Shown here one piece after another: positions 41,524 through 50,580 of a stretch of 64,000 nt of DNA. The notes under the pieces are model-generated. The model did no database searches. It saw only the letters and a program-made list of their open reading frames with translations, and was not told the DNA's origin. The position numbers were made by a program, and so were the translations under genes. This DNA is from Amycolatopsis sp. FBCC-B4732 (lineage in GTDB: Bacteria > Actinomycetota > Actinomycetes > Mycobacteriales > Pseudonocardiaceae): the NCBI RefSeq assembly GCF_023008405.1, contig NZ_CP095376.1:3372001-3436000 (forward strand), in the 5' to 3' direction. Each line of letters opens with the position of its first letter. The first letter of the stretch is position 1.

Positions 41524-41949
41524 ATGACCGTCGAAGAAGAAATGAGCCGGGCCGTCGAGGAGCTCAGCACGCGGGTCGCCGCCGCCGCGGAGCTGACGCT
41601 CGACCTTTCCCCGCGGCCACTGCCGCGCCGGGTGCGGTCGGCCGTCGCCGAGTGCGTGGGGTTCGGGCAGCCGCGGGACGTACGGCTGGGGGCGCTGCTC
41701 CTGGTCGTCGACGAACTCGTCGGCAACGCCTACCGCCACACCGGGCGGCCGTCCCTCCTGCGGGTCACCCGCGAACAGCGTGGCCTGCTGGTCGAGGTGT
41801 CCGACGAGGACCCGGCGATCGAGCGGGTCGCCGCCGGCGGCGGGCACGGGCTGCGGCTGATCGACGAGCTCTCCCACGGCTGGGGCGTGCGCGCCACGGC
41901 GTCCGGGAAGGTCGTCTGGGCGCTGGTGCCCGTCCACCTCCTCCGCTGA
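41524..41949 (+). CDS. Anti-sigma-factor-type ATP-binding protein
   Basis: A 141-residue HATPase_c_2 domain: N-box VDELVGNAYRH, G1 VSDEDPAIE, G2 GGGHGLRLIDEL. This is the RsbW/SpoIIAB-like kinase fold common in actinomycetes, usually acting on an anti-anti-sigma partner or a sigma factor. No sigma factor or antagonist lies next to it here, so it is an orphan. ATG 41524 follows GGGGAGG. It is convergent with the LuxR-type gene, with three bases between the stops. Confidence 0.83.
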   Translation: MTVEEEMSRAVEELSTRVAAAAELTLDLSPRPLPRRVRSAVAECVGFGQPRDVRLGALLLVVDELVGNAYRHTGRPSLLRVTREQRGLLVEVSDEDPAIERVAAGGGHGLRLIDELSHGWGVRATASGKVVWALVPVHLLR

Positions 41950-41952
41950 CGC

Positions 41953-44802
41953 TCACCCCGTCCGCACCCCGACGAGCTCGCCCCGCGACCGCACCTTCAG
42001 CTTCCGCAGCACGTTGGCCACGTGCTGCTCGACCGTGCGCCGGGACAGGAACAGCACCTCCGCGATCTCCCGGTTCGTGTGCCCGTCGGTCAGCAACCGC
42101 GCCACGTCGCGCTCGCGCGGGGACAGCTCGTCGCCGTAGCCGCGGCGGCCGCGGCGGGAGGGGGCCGTCGCGCCCGTCGAGCGGAACGTGTGGCGGCAGC
42201 GGGCCGCGTCGCGGGTCGCGCCCAGTGCGGCGAACGCGTCGGCCAGGTCGCCGAACTCGCCCGCCGCGGCCACGTCGCCGGCCTCGTACCGGCAGCGCGC
42301 CCGGCGTTCGGCCGCCACCAATGCCGGGTACGGCGTCGAGAGGCGCTCGTAGCGGGCGCAGGCTTCGTCGAACGCCCCGACCGCGCCCGCGACGTCGCCG
42401 TCGTGGGCCGCGACGATCCCGCGCCCTTCGGTGAGGACCGCCCGGGCCATCGGCGCCGCCAGGTCGCGGGTCTCGCGGTCGAGCTCGGCGAGCACGGCGC
42501 GGGCCTCCCCCGCGCGGCCGGTCCGGCAGAACGCCGTCACCGCCACCGGCACCAGCTCGCCCGACCACGCCCAGACGCCCTTGGTGCGGACCAGTTCCAG
42601 GCCGCGCGCGGCTTCCGCGGCCGCCGCCTCGACGGCGTCCTGGGCCAGCAGCATCCCGGCGATCCCGCCGTGCGCGGCGACCACCACCGGGGTGAACGCG
42701 TTCTCCGGCCGGTCGACGCCGGTCACCGCGAAACACGCCGCCGCCCGGTCCCAGGCCCCGCGCGCGCCGGCAAGCAGGCCCAGTACCAGCGACAGCTCGC
42801 TGCTCACCGGCAGCAGGTCGCGGTACTCCGCCAGCAGCGCCCGCGCGCGTTCGTCGAGCCCGGCCCACGCGCCGCTCAGCCAGTCGATGTGCACCCCCGT
42901 CGTGCGGGCCGTGCTGACGACGTACGGCGTCCCGGCGTCGGCCGCGAGCTGCATCCCGCGTTCCAGCAGGCCGCGCGCCCGGCGGTGGTGCCCGGTCCAC
43001 GCGCCGGCGTCGGCGGCGTTGCAGTACAGCCGCGCCAGCTGGCGCTGTTCCTCGGCCGAACCGGCGCTCACCGGGGCAGCGTCGAGCGCCGCCCACGCGC
43101 GCGGGTCGCCGATGTGCAGGCGGGACGGGATGTTGTTGGCCATCAGCGTCAGCCGCAGCCGCGCGTCTTCCGCGGTCGCGATGAGTCCGTCGACCCGGTC
43201 GAGCCAGGGCAGGTGCACGCGCAACGGCGTCGCGCCCACCCAAGGCTGCGCGAGCACGGCCATCGCCCGCCCGGCGAGATCCGGCCGGTGCCCGAGCCCC
43301 GGCAGCGCCACCTCGATCTCGGCGCGCGCCGCCTCCAGGCCGTCGGCCTGCCGGACCAGGAGCAGCCCGAGGCTCAGCCGGATCTCCGCCGACAGCCGCC
43401 CGGAGAGCCGGTCACCGGAGAGCAGCCCCTCCAGAGTGGCGACGACCTCGGCCTGCGAGACGCCGTTCGCGGCCACGGACGCCAGTTTCGCCGCCAGTCT
43501 GTCCACATCGGACGGATCGAGCTCCGGCCCGGCGAGCAGCGCGCGCAGCAGCCCGATCGCGGTCGCCGGGTCGCCGGCCTCCATCGCGCGGTCGGCCGCG
43601 GCTTCGCCGTAGCGCAACGCGTCGGCCGCGTTCCCGGCCTTCCGGCTGTGCTCGGCCAGCCGCAGCCACGGCTCCGGGCGCCGTCCGGCCAGTACGCGGA
43701 CGGCCCGCCGGTGCAGTTCCTGGCGCACCGGCCCGGGGATCGCGCCGTACGCCGCTTGCCGCGCGAAGTCGTGCCGGAACCCGTAGCGGCACTCGGCGGC
43801 CTCGACCAGCACCGCCCGCTCGAGGGCCAGCACGAGCGCGTACCGCCCGCGCGCCGCGTCCAGCCCCGCGACCGTCGTGAGGAGTTCGACCGGCGCCGGC
43901 TCGGCGAGCACCGCCGCGGCTTCGGCGATCCGCCGCGCCACGAGCGGCAGCGACCCGAGCCGGTCGACGGTCGCTTCGCGCAGCAGCTCGGGCACCTCGA
44001 CGCTGTCCAGCGCCCCGTCGGTGACCGGCGACGGCAGCGCGTGCACGGCTTCCTCGACGACGAAGGGGATCCCGGCCGTGCGCTCGTGCAGCCGGGCCGC
44101 GAAGGCGCCGGACACGCCGGGCTCGCCGAGCAGGGCCGCGGCCAGCTGCCCCACGCCGTCCGGGTCCAGGGGGCCGACCCGGACCAGCGTGGTCGAGCTG
44201 CCCGGCGCCGGCCGGTGCGCGCGGCCCAGCGGAAGGCCTCCGGGTACGTCTTCGGGCCGGTAGCTCACCAGCAGGACCGTCCCCGCCGGCAGGTCGCCCA
44301 TGAGGAACCGCAGCAGCCGCCGCGAGCCGTCGTCGGCCCAGTGGACGTCCTCGACGACGAGCACCAGCGGGCCCAGCAGGTCCAGCAGTTCGCGGACCGC
44401 GCGGAAGAACCGGTGCGCTTCGGCCCGGCGGTCCCCGGGCGGTTCCGGCGCCACGGGCAGCAGCGGTGCGAGTTCCGGCAGGGGGCGGCCCAGGACGCCG
44501 GTGAGCGGGCCGGGCGCCGGGGCCGACGGCAGGTACTTCGCGGCGTCCCGCAGCGCTTCGACGACCACGCCGTACGGGAACGGCTCCCGCTGCGGACGGC
44601 ACCGGCCGGCCAGCACGCGTGCCCCGGCGAGCTCGGGCCGGGCCAGGAGTTCGGCGGCCAGCCGGGTCTTCCCGGCGCCCGCCTCCCCTTCGAGCACGAG
44701 GACCGCGGGCGGGCGCAGCGCCGCGGACACGAGCGCGGCCAGCTCGGCCGTCCGCCCGACCAGCACCGGCGAGCCGGCCCTGGCCACGATCCCGTTCGTC
44801 AT
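41953..44802 (-). CDS. Large LuxR-type ATPase regulator (LAL family)
   Basis: A 949-residue protein, ATG 44802 chosen because MTNGIVARAGSPVLVGRTAE is a typical LAL start; an in-frame ATG 24 bases upstream is possible. Walker A is EGEAGAGKTRLAAELL and Walker B VLVVEDVHWADD, followed by helical TPR-like repeats. The end is a LuxR helix-turn-helix (LSPRERDVARLLTDGHTNRE, then VEQHVANVLRKLKVRSR). Such regulators activate catabolic or secondary-metabolite genes. It is divergent from the secreted subtilase, with 259 bases between that hold palindromes. Confidence 0.87.
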   Translation of the reverse strand: MTNGIVARAGSPVLVGRTAELAALVSAALRPPAVLVLEGEAGAGKTRLAAELLARPELAGARVLAGRCRPQREPFPYGVVVEALRDAAKYLPSAPAPGPLTGVLGRPLPELAPLLPVAPEPPGDRRAEAHRFFRAVRELLDLLGPLVLVVEDVHWADDGSRRLLRFLMGDLPAGTVLLVSYRPEDVPGGLPLGRAHRPAPGSSTTLVRVGPLDPDGVGQLAAALLGEPGVSGAFAARLHERTAGIPFVVEEAVHALPSPVTDGALDSVEVPELLREATVDRLGSLPLVARRIAEAAAVLAEPAPVELLTTVAGLDAARGRYALVLALERAVLVEAAECRYGFRHDFARQAAYGAIPGPVRQELHRRAVRVLAGRRPEPWLRLAEHSRKAGNAADALRYGEAAADRAMEAGDPATAIGLLRALLAGPELDPSDVDRLAAKLASVAANGVSQAEVVATLEGLLSGDRLSGRLSAEIRLSLGLLLVRQADGLEAARAEIEVALPGLGHRPDLAGRAMAVLAQPWVGATPLRVHLPWLDRVDGLIATAEDARLRLTLMANNIPSRLHIGDPRAWAALDAAPVSAGSAEEQRQLARLYCNAADAGAWTGHHRRARGLLERGMQLAADAGTPYVVSTARTTGVHIDWLSGAWAGLDERARALLAEYRDLLPVSSELSLVLGLLAGARGAWDRAAACFAVTGVDRPENAFTPVVVAAHGGIAGMLLAQDAVEAAAAEAARGLELVRTKGVWAWSGELVPVAVTAFCRTGRAGEARAVLAELDRETRDLAAPMARAVLTEGRGIVAAHDGDVAGAVGAFDEACARYERLSTPYPALVAAERRARCRYEAGDVAAAGEFGDLADAFAALGATRDAARCRHTFRSTGATAPSRRGRRGYGDELSPRERDVARLLTDGHTNREIAEVLFLSRRTVEQHVANVLRKLKVRSRGELVGVRTG

Positions 44803-44908
44803 CGCCCGCCCCCCTGAAAGCGGCATAACGCCCCGAACCACCCTGTCCGGTGACCGGAGCTTAGGACCGCCGTTCGGGCGCGCGGAACCCGCGCGGCCGG
44901 GCACGGAA

Positions 44909-44953
44909 CTTTCGTAGGGGGACCGCGAAAGGCATTAGTTACGTAGGCCTACG
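44909..44953. promoter_or_regulatory. Inverted repeats in the LAL regulator / subtilase promoter region
   Basis: The 259-base divergent region holds CTTTCG-N11-CGAAAG (44909-44931) and, eleven bases on, the perfect 12-base palindrome CGTAGGCCTACG (44942-44953). Both are candidate operators for the adjacent regulator or for control of the secreted protease. No clear -10 and -35 pair could be fixed. Confidence 0.4.
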
Positions 44954-45061
44954 GGGCGCTGCCTCGCTTGTTAGCGCAGGTGAGCCCACCCGACAGTGAA
45001 ACGGCGGTGGCTCTCGGTCACCGCACCGCGATTCACCTGTTCGAGTGAGTGGAGTCGAAGC

Positions 45062-46600
45062 ATGCGCACAGTTCACCGCAAGGCGGGCGCCGTCGCCGCG
45101 GCGGTCGTGGCCGCGCTGGCCACCGCCGGCGTGGCGGCCGCCGCGGCACCGGAGGGCACCGTCGTCCCGGCCCGGCAGCACTACGGCGACCAGTACATCG
45201 TGGTGCTGAAGGACGCCCAGGCGCTCGTCGCACCCGCGTCGCTCGCCGGGCGGTACGGCGGCGAAGTCCGGTCGACGTACTCCCGGGTCCTGCACGGGTT
45301 CTCCGCCCGGCACCTGAGCGCACCGCAGGCGCGGCGGCTGGCCGCCGACCCCGCGGTGGCCGCGGTCTACGAGGACGGCACCGCCCGCGTCGCGGGCACG
45401 CAGACCAACCCGACCTGGGGCCTGGATCGCATCGACCAGGCGAACCTGCCCCGCGACAACTCCTACACCTACCCGAACACCGGCGAGGGCGTCACGGCCT
45501 ACGACCTCGACACCGGGATCAAGCCGGACAACCCGGAGTACGAAGGCCGCGCGTCGATCGGCAAGGACTTCGTCGGCGGCAACGGCAGCGACTGCAACGG
45601 CCACGGCACGCACACCGCGGGCACGATCGGCAGCAAGACCTACGGCGTCGCGAAGAAGGTCAAGCTCGTCGGGCTCAAGGTGCTCGGCAACGACTGCTCG
45701 GGCAACGGCCCGGACTCCGCCGCGGTCGACGCGATCGAGTGGGTCACGGCCAACGCCGCCAAGCCCGCGGTCGCGAACATGAGCCTGACCATGGACCAGG
45801 TCGGGGTCGGCGACGACGCGATCAAACGGTCGATCGCGGCCGGGATCGTCTACTCGGTGGCCGCGGGCAACAGCTCCACCGACGCGTGCGGCACGAGCCC
45901 CGCGCGCGTCCCCGAGGCGATCACCGTCAACGCGTCCGACGAGAACGACAACCGCGCGTCCTTCTCCAACTACGGCAGCTGCACCGACCTCTTCGCGCCG
46001 GGCAACAACATCACGTCGCTCGGGCTGTCGAACGGCAGCAGCGCGAACATGAGCGGCACGTCGATGGCGACCCCGCACGTCACCGGCGCGGCCGCGCTCT
46101 ACCTGGCCGCCAACCCGGGCGCCACGGCGCAGCAGGTGCGGGACGCGCTCGTCGGCGGCGCGACTTCGGGCGTGGTCAAGAACCCGGGGAGCGGTTCGCC
46201 GAACAAGCTGCTGAACGTGTCCTTCATCGGTGGCGGCACCCCGCCGTCGAAGTGCGGCGCCAAGTCGAACACGACCCCGGTGGCGATCCCGGACGCCGGC
46301 GCCGCGGTCACCAGCTCGGTCACCCAGGACGGGTGCGACGGCAAGGCGCCGGCGGCGCTGGCGGTCAAGGTGGACATCACCCACACCTTCACCGCCGACC
46401 TCGCGGTCGACCTGATCGGCCCGAGCGGCGCGGTCTTCCCGCTGCGGAAGGCCGGCGGCACCGGCTCGGCGGCGGGCATCCACACCACCTTCACGGTGAA
46501 CGCGGCGGCGGAACCCGCGAACGGCACCTGGCAGGTGCGGGCGCAGGACGTCTACCGCTTCGACACCGGCACGCTGGACGGCTTCACGATCACCTTCTGA
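45062..46600 (+). CDS. Secreted subtilisin-like serine protease (S8) with P domain
   Basis: A 512-residue exported protease. A Sec signal peptide (MRTVHRKAGAVAAAVVAALA) is followed by an I9-type propeptide (YIVVLKDAQALVAP). The catalytic residues are Asp150 (YDLDTGI), His181 (NGHGTHTAG) and Ser334 (SGTSMATPH); the oxyanion Asn is in VAAGNSS. From about residue 415 a proprotein-convertase P domain follows (VDITHTFTADLAVDLIGPSG; NGTWQVRAQDVYRFDTGTLD). It degrades proteins outside the cell. It is convergent with another secreted protease and they share a terminator. Confidence 0.93.
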   Translation: MRTVHRKAGAVAAAVVAALATAGVAAAAAPEGTVVPARQHYGDQYIVVLKDAQALVAPASLAGRYGGEVRSTYSRVLHGFSARHLSAPQARRLAADPAVAAVYEDGTARVAGTQTNPTWGLDRIDQANLPRDNSYTYPNTGEGVTAYDLDTGIKPDNPEYEGRASIGKDFVGGNGSDCNGHGTHTAGTIGSKTYGVAKKVKLVGLKVLGNDCSGNGPDSAAVDAIEWVTANAAKPAVANMSLTMDQVGVGDDAIKRSIAAGIVYSVAAGNSSTDACGTSPARVPEAITVNASDENDNRASFSNYGSCTDLFAPGNNITSLGLSNGSSANMSGTSMATPHVTGAAALYLAANPGATAQQVRDALVGGATSGVVKNPGSGSPNKLLNVSFIGGGTPPSKCGAKSNTTPVAIPDAGAAVTSSVTQDGCDGKAPAALAVKVDITHTFTADLAVDLIGPSGAVFPLRKAGGTGSAAGIHTTFTVNAAAEPANGTWQVRAQDVYRFDTGTLDGFTITF

Positions 46601-46604
46601 CGCC

Positions 46605-46635
46605 GGAACGGGGAGGCCGGCGGCCTCCCCGTTCC
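46605..46635. terminator. Bidirectional terminator between two secreted protease genes
   Basis: A perfect 14-base-pair stem (46605-46618 with 46622-46635) around a three-base loop. It starts five bases after the subtilase stop and ends six bases before the stop of the opposite-strand trypsin-like protease. Confidence 0.8.
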
Positions 46636-46641
46636 CGGTCC

Positions 46642-48087
46642 TCATTGGACGGTCAGGGTGTACTTCGCCGTCGCGGTCTTGCCGGTGGAGTCCTTCGCGG
46701 TGACGGTGACCGGGTAGGTCCCGCGCTGGAACGGCCCGGTGAGCTGCATCCGGGACGTCCCGCCGCCGTTCACCGTGGCGGGGTTGAAGAACGGCGCGAA
46801 CGACAGCCCGGTGGCCGACAGCGTCACGGTGCCGGTGCCGCCGGAGACGGTGACCGCGGCGGTCGTGAAGAACCCGGGCCGCACGGTCCCGCTACCGGGG
46901 TCGACGCTCACCTTGAGGTCACCGGTGGGCGGCTGGCCGGTCCCGACGGTCAGGGTCAGCTTCGCGGTCGCCGTGCCGCTGGGGCCGGTCCCGGTGATCG
47001 TGACCGGGTAGTCCCCCTGGGGTGTGGTCGCGGCCGTCTCGATCGTCAACTTCGCGGTGTCCCCCGAGGTGATCGTCGCGGGCTGGAACGTCGCCTTCGC
47101 CCCGTCCGGCAGGCCCGACGCGGTCAGGTCGACCCGCTCCGCGCCGTTCTTCCCGGCGGTGCTCGTCACCGACGCGGAAACGTACCCGCCCGGCTCGGTC
47201 TTGACCGCGCCCGGCGTGACGCCGATGCCGAACGTCTCCGGCGGGGTGACGTCGCCGATCTGCTGCTTGACCCAGTCGCCCATGTCGTTGTTGAGGCGCC
47301 CGTAGACGCTGTACCACTTGAAGTCGCTGCGGCTCCACGACGCGACGCCGGCGACCTTGCCGTCGACGAGCAGCGGCCCGCCGCTGTCGCCGGGCAGGAT
47401 CGTGACGTGGCCGTCGGAGTAGCCGCTGCAGATCATGGTGGCTTCCTGGAAGCCGGCGCCGACGCCGCTGCAGTTGCTCCCGGCCACGATCGGCAGGCTG
47501 AACTTCGTCAGCGTGACGTCGCGGGTGTCGTCGTTGAAGTCCTTCTTGCCGTAGCCGAGGCCGAGCCCGGTCTTGCCCGGCTTGTTCAGGTCCGTGTCGG
47601 CCGAGGTGGCGACCTTCGCGTACTGCCCGCCCGGCACCGGGATGTCCCGGTCGGTGGTCACCACCGCGACGTCGTAGCCCTGGTCGAAGTTGACGTACTT
47701 GGGGTGGGTGTCGTAGCTGACGACGCCGATCGCCGTGCCGCCGCCGGCGCTGAGGTCGTCGAGTCCGTAGAGGAACGACTTCTGCCCCTCGGCGGCCTTG
47801 CAGTGGGCGGCGATGAGGATCTTGCGCGGCGCGACGACCGAGCCGGTGCAGGTCTGCCCGAGCGGCCGCGGCCCGCCGTCCCGCAACCCGGCGATGACGA
47901 ACGGGTAGTCCTTGACCGACGCGGGCGTCCCGCCGACCGAAGACGGCGACACCCCGGCCGGCAGCGGCGTCCCGCCGAGCGGGGCCACGGCGGGCGGATT
48001 GCCGCCCGCGTGCGCGGCGGGTACGGCGACCAGCGGCAGGGCGAGGACGGCGGCGAACGCGCCCAGCAAGCGTTGTCTCGAGTTCAC
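46642..48087 (-). CDS. Secreted trypsin-like serine protease (S1) with two Ig-like repeats
   Basis: A 481-residue exported protein from GTG 48087 after AAAAGGAG. The signal peptide is LLGAFAAVLALPLVAVPAAH. The triad is His95 (LIAAHC), Asp139 (GYDVAVV) and Ser235 (PGDSGGP). From about residue 290 there are two beta-sandwich repeats: FGIGVTPGAVKTEPGGYVSA to TLTVG, and LKVSVDPGSGTVRPGFFTTA to YTLTVQ. These resemble the Ig-like add-on domains of Streptomyces proteases. They may bind substrate or cell wall. Confidence 0.9.
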   Translation of the reverse strand: MNSRQRLLGAFAAVLALPLVAVPAAHAGGNPPAVAPLGGTPLPAGVSPSSVGGTPASVKDYPFVIAGLRDGGPRPLGQTCTGSVVAPRKILIAAHCKAAEGQKSFLYGLDDLSAGGGTAIGVVSYDTHPKYVNFDQGYDVAVVTTDRDIPVPGGQYAKVATSADTDLNKPGKTGLGLGYGKKDFNDDTRDVTLTKFSLPIVAGSNCSGVGAGFQEATMICSGYSDGHVTILPGDSGGPLLVDGKVAGVASWSRSDFKWYSVYGRLNNDMGDWVKQQIGDVTPPETFGIGVTPGAVKTEPGGYVSASVTSTAGKNGAERVDLTASGLPDGAKATFQPATITSGDTAKLTIETAATTPQGDYPVTITGTGPSGTATAKLTLTVGTGQPPTGDLKVSVDPGSGTVRPGFFTTAAVTVSGGTGTVTLSATGLSFAPFFNPATVNGGGTSRMQLTGPFQRGTYPVTVTAKDSTGKTATAKYTLTVQ

Positions 48088-48178
48088 GGCAGCTCCTTTT
48101 CGAGGTTGCTGCCGGTCACTTTCCGGTGACGCCGGGTACGAGAACAACCGGGGAGCCGCCCCGTACGGCTACGGAACT

Positions 48179-48211
48179 ATTGCCGCGTCATTGCCGCGTC
48201 ATTGCCGCGCC
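48179..48211. repeat. Three tandem copies of an 11-base unit
   Basis: ATTGCCGCGTC is repeated at 48179, 48190 and, with one change, 48201. The unit contains TCA on this strand, which gives the TGA stop of the neighbouring minus-strand gene, so the repeat spans its stop codon. It probably arose by slippage. Confidence 0.6.
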
Positions 48212-48624
48212 GCGAGGGCGTTCAGCAGCCGTTCGTGGTCGCCGGCCTCGCGCAGCACCGGCGCTTCGAGCTCGCCGGCACCGGGGTCGTCCGCGCGCAC
48301 GGCGGCCAGGAACCGGACCACCGCACGGACTTCGGGGACGGCTTCGCCCCCGAGGTGGGCCAAGACGGTCGAGGGATCACCGGCGGCGCCTTCGATCGCC
48401 GCGGCCCACCCGTGCCGTTCGTCCCAGACGAGCGCGAGATCGTGGTCGGGAAAGCGGCTCAGCCGCCAGTCGAGGGCGATGTAGGCGGCGGCGGGCGTAC
48501 CCGGGTCGAAGGCGCAGGACTCCAGCCCCACCCCGACGGCCTTGGCGACCGCCTCCACGTATCCGCGCAACCGCCGCTCGAACGAGAACTCCGTGTCGCG
48601 CCCGAAGTCGATCAGAATGCTCAA
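48199..48624 (-). CDS. DUF6292-like protein
   Basis: A 141-residue protein with the pattern LRGYVEAVAKAVGVGLESCA, then AAAYIALDWRLSRFPDHDLA and LVWDERHGWAAAIEGAAGDP. This matches, as far as I recall, the DUF6292 family common in Pseudonocardiaceae, whose function is unknown. The start is uncertain: TTG 48624 is chosen because family-like sequence begins there. No membrane or signal segment. It is not clearly linked to its neighbours. Confidence 0.55.
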   Translation of the reverse strand: MSILIDFGRDTEFSFERRLRGYVEAVAKAVGVGLESCAFDPGTPAAAYIALDWRLSRFPDHDLALVWDERHGWAAAIEGAAGDPSTVLAHLGGEAVPEVRAVVRFLAAVRADDPGAGELEAPVLREAGDHERLLNALAARQ

Positions 48625-48903
48625 CGCCGCCTCGCTTCCCGAACCGCCGCGGGATCCCCGCGATCCGGACGGCGGGTACCCCGTCCCGGTGTCAGCCAAT
48701 CGTGGGCCACGCACCGGAATCGACCCGCACTGCTTTCGCCCCGGGTGTCCGGCGGCGGGCGCCGTGGCCACCTGCCCGGTGCAGCAGAACCCACGCTTCG
48801 CGGCCGCCGCACCACCCTGACCGAAAGGAGATCTCGGTCCTTGTCGCCGCACAGGCCCATTCCGGACCACGCGGCTCGAACGCTCGGCGACCCGAGTCCG
48901 TCT

Positions 48904-49468
48904 TCAGACCCCCGCCGGGGGCACCTGCAGTCCCGAAAACACCGCCGCGATCAACCGCCGTCCCTGTGCCGCGCCCTCGTCGTCGTTCGCCACCCGCCAC
49001 AGGAAGCTCATCAGCATGATGATGTCCGCCGGGTCGTGCCCCGGTGCGATCGTCCCCTCCGCCACGCACGCGTCGGCCAGCTTCTTCACCGCCGCCGTCG
49101 CCGGTGCCCACGAAGCGCTGATCACGTCCTGGGCCGCGGCACTGTGCAGGGCGTCGCCCAGCCCGTGCTTCAACCGGATGTAACCGGCGAGCGTCTCGAA
49201 CCACTCGACGAACGCCGCCTTCGCCGACGGCTGCCGCTCCAGCACCGCGTCCGCCTCCGCGGTCAGGCGCTCGATGTCGTGCCGGTAGGCCGCCAGGATC
49301 AGGTCCTCCCGCGTCGGGAAGTGGCGGTACAGCGTCCCCGGCACCCACGCCCACGTGCTTCGCGACCTCGCTCAGCGGCACGAGCGGGTTGGCCGCGAAC
49401 AGCTCGTGCGCGGCTTCGATGATCGCGACCCGGTTGCGCGCGGCGGCCTTGCGCTGGGTGCCGTACGT
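48904..49468 (-). pseudogene. Frameshifted TetR-family regulator
   Basis: The C-terminal part (LYRHFPTREDLILAAYRHDI to VFSGLQVPPAGV) reads in one frame, while the expected N-terminal helix-turn-helix (TQRKAAARNRVAIIEAAHEL, then LSEVAKHVGVGAG) reads in another. The join falls in a run of four C at 49336-49339; removing one base restores VGVGAGTLYRHF. In addition, no ATG, GTG or TTG start is found in the N-terminal frame before the start of the divergent gene 18 bases away. It is either a decayed gene or a site of sequence errors. Confidence 0.7.
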
Positions 49469-49485
49469 GCCAGCAGGAGCACCCC

Positions 49486-50534
49486 ATGCACTACGTGAAG
49501 CTCGGCACCACCGGCCTCGACGTCTCCCCCGTCGCGATCGGCGCGATGACCTACGGCGAGCCCGACCGCGGCCACCCGTCTGGTCACTCGGCGAGGACGA
49601 CGCGCGGCCGCTGATCAAGCACGCGCTCGACGCGGGCATCAACTTCTTCGACACCGCGAACATGTACTCGAACGGCTCCAGCGAGGAGATCCTCGGCCGC
49701 GCGCTGAAGGACTTCGCCGACCGCGACGACGTCGTGATCGCCACCAAGCTGCGGCACCCGGTGCGACCCGGCCCGAACGGCAAGGGGCTCTCACGCAAGG
49801 CGATCATGACCGAGGCGGACCACTCCCTGCGCCGGCTCGGCACCGACTACATCGACCTCTACCAGGTGCACCGCAACGACCACGCCACGCCGCTGGAGGA
49901 GACCCTCGAAGCGCTCAGCGACCTCGTCAAAGCGGGCAAAGTGCGCTACCTGGGCGCCTCCTCGATGCCCGCCTGGGAGTTCGCGAAGGCCCTCCACCTG
50001 CAGCAGCGGCACGGCTGGGCCCGGTTCGCCTCGATGCAGGACCACTACAACCTCCTGCATCGCGAGGAGGAGCGCGAGATGATCCCGCTGTGCCTCGACG
50101 AAGGCGTCGGCACGATCATCTGGAGCCCGCTGGCCCGCGGCCGCCTCGCCCGCGCCTGGGACGACGCCCACTCTACCGCCCGCGCCGAGACCGACGGTGC
50201 CTTCGCGGACATGCTCTACTCCCCCACCGAGGAGGCCTCGAATCGCGCGATCGCCGAGGCCGTCGGGAAGGTCGCCGCGGCGCACGGCGTGAGCCGCGCG
50301 CAGATCGCGCTGGCCTGGCTGCGGCGGCAGCCCGTGGTGACCGCGCCGCTGGTCGGGGCGGGTTCGGCGGGGCAGATCGACGACGCCGTGGCCTCGCTCG
50401 ACGTCGTGCTCTCCGACGACGACGTGCGCGGGCTCGAGGCGCCCTACACCCCTCGCCACGACTGGCAGGGCGTCTCCGACGAAGCCGAGCTGGCCGCGAT
50501 CCGCGCCCGCATCCCCGGTATGGCACTGAAGTAG
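49486..50534 (+). pseudogene. Frameshifted aldo/keto reductase
   Basis: An ATG at 49486 after CAGGAGC begins MHYVKLGTTGLDVSPVAIGA, then MTYGEPDRGHP. The rest of the enzyme continues in another frame from WSLGEDDARPLIKHALDAGI onward; one base is missing near 49578. The main part carries the full catalytic set: Asp/Tyr in FFDTANMYSNG, Lys in IATKLRH and His in YQVHRND. It would have been a normal AKR of about 350 residues, unlike the two His-less ones at 25 and 29 kb. It is divergent from the equally broken TetR gene. Confidence 0.75.
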
Positions 50535-50580
50535 GCACCGGGACCGTGCGCCTGCCTGGTCCGTGAGGCAGGATCGAGGC

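Noticed and set aside
44996..45061. Longer start for the subtilase
   Set aside because: The added 22 residues would precede a normal signal peptide; ATG 45062 fits export.
48841..49422. Plus-strand frame from TTG 48841 after AAAGGAG
   Set aside because: Despite the good ribosome-like site, the product is a shadow of the broken TetR gene and has no domain.
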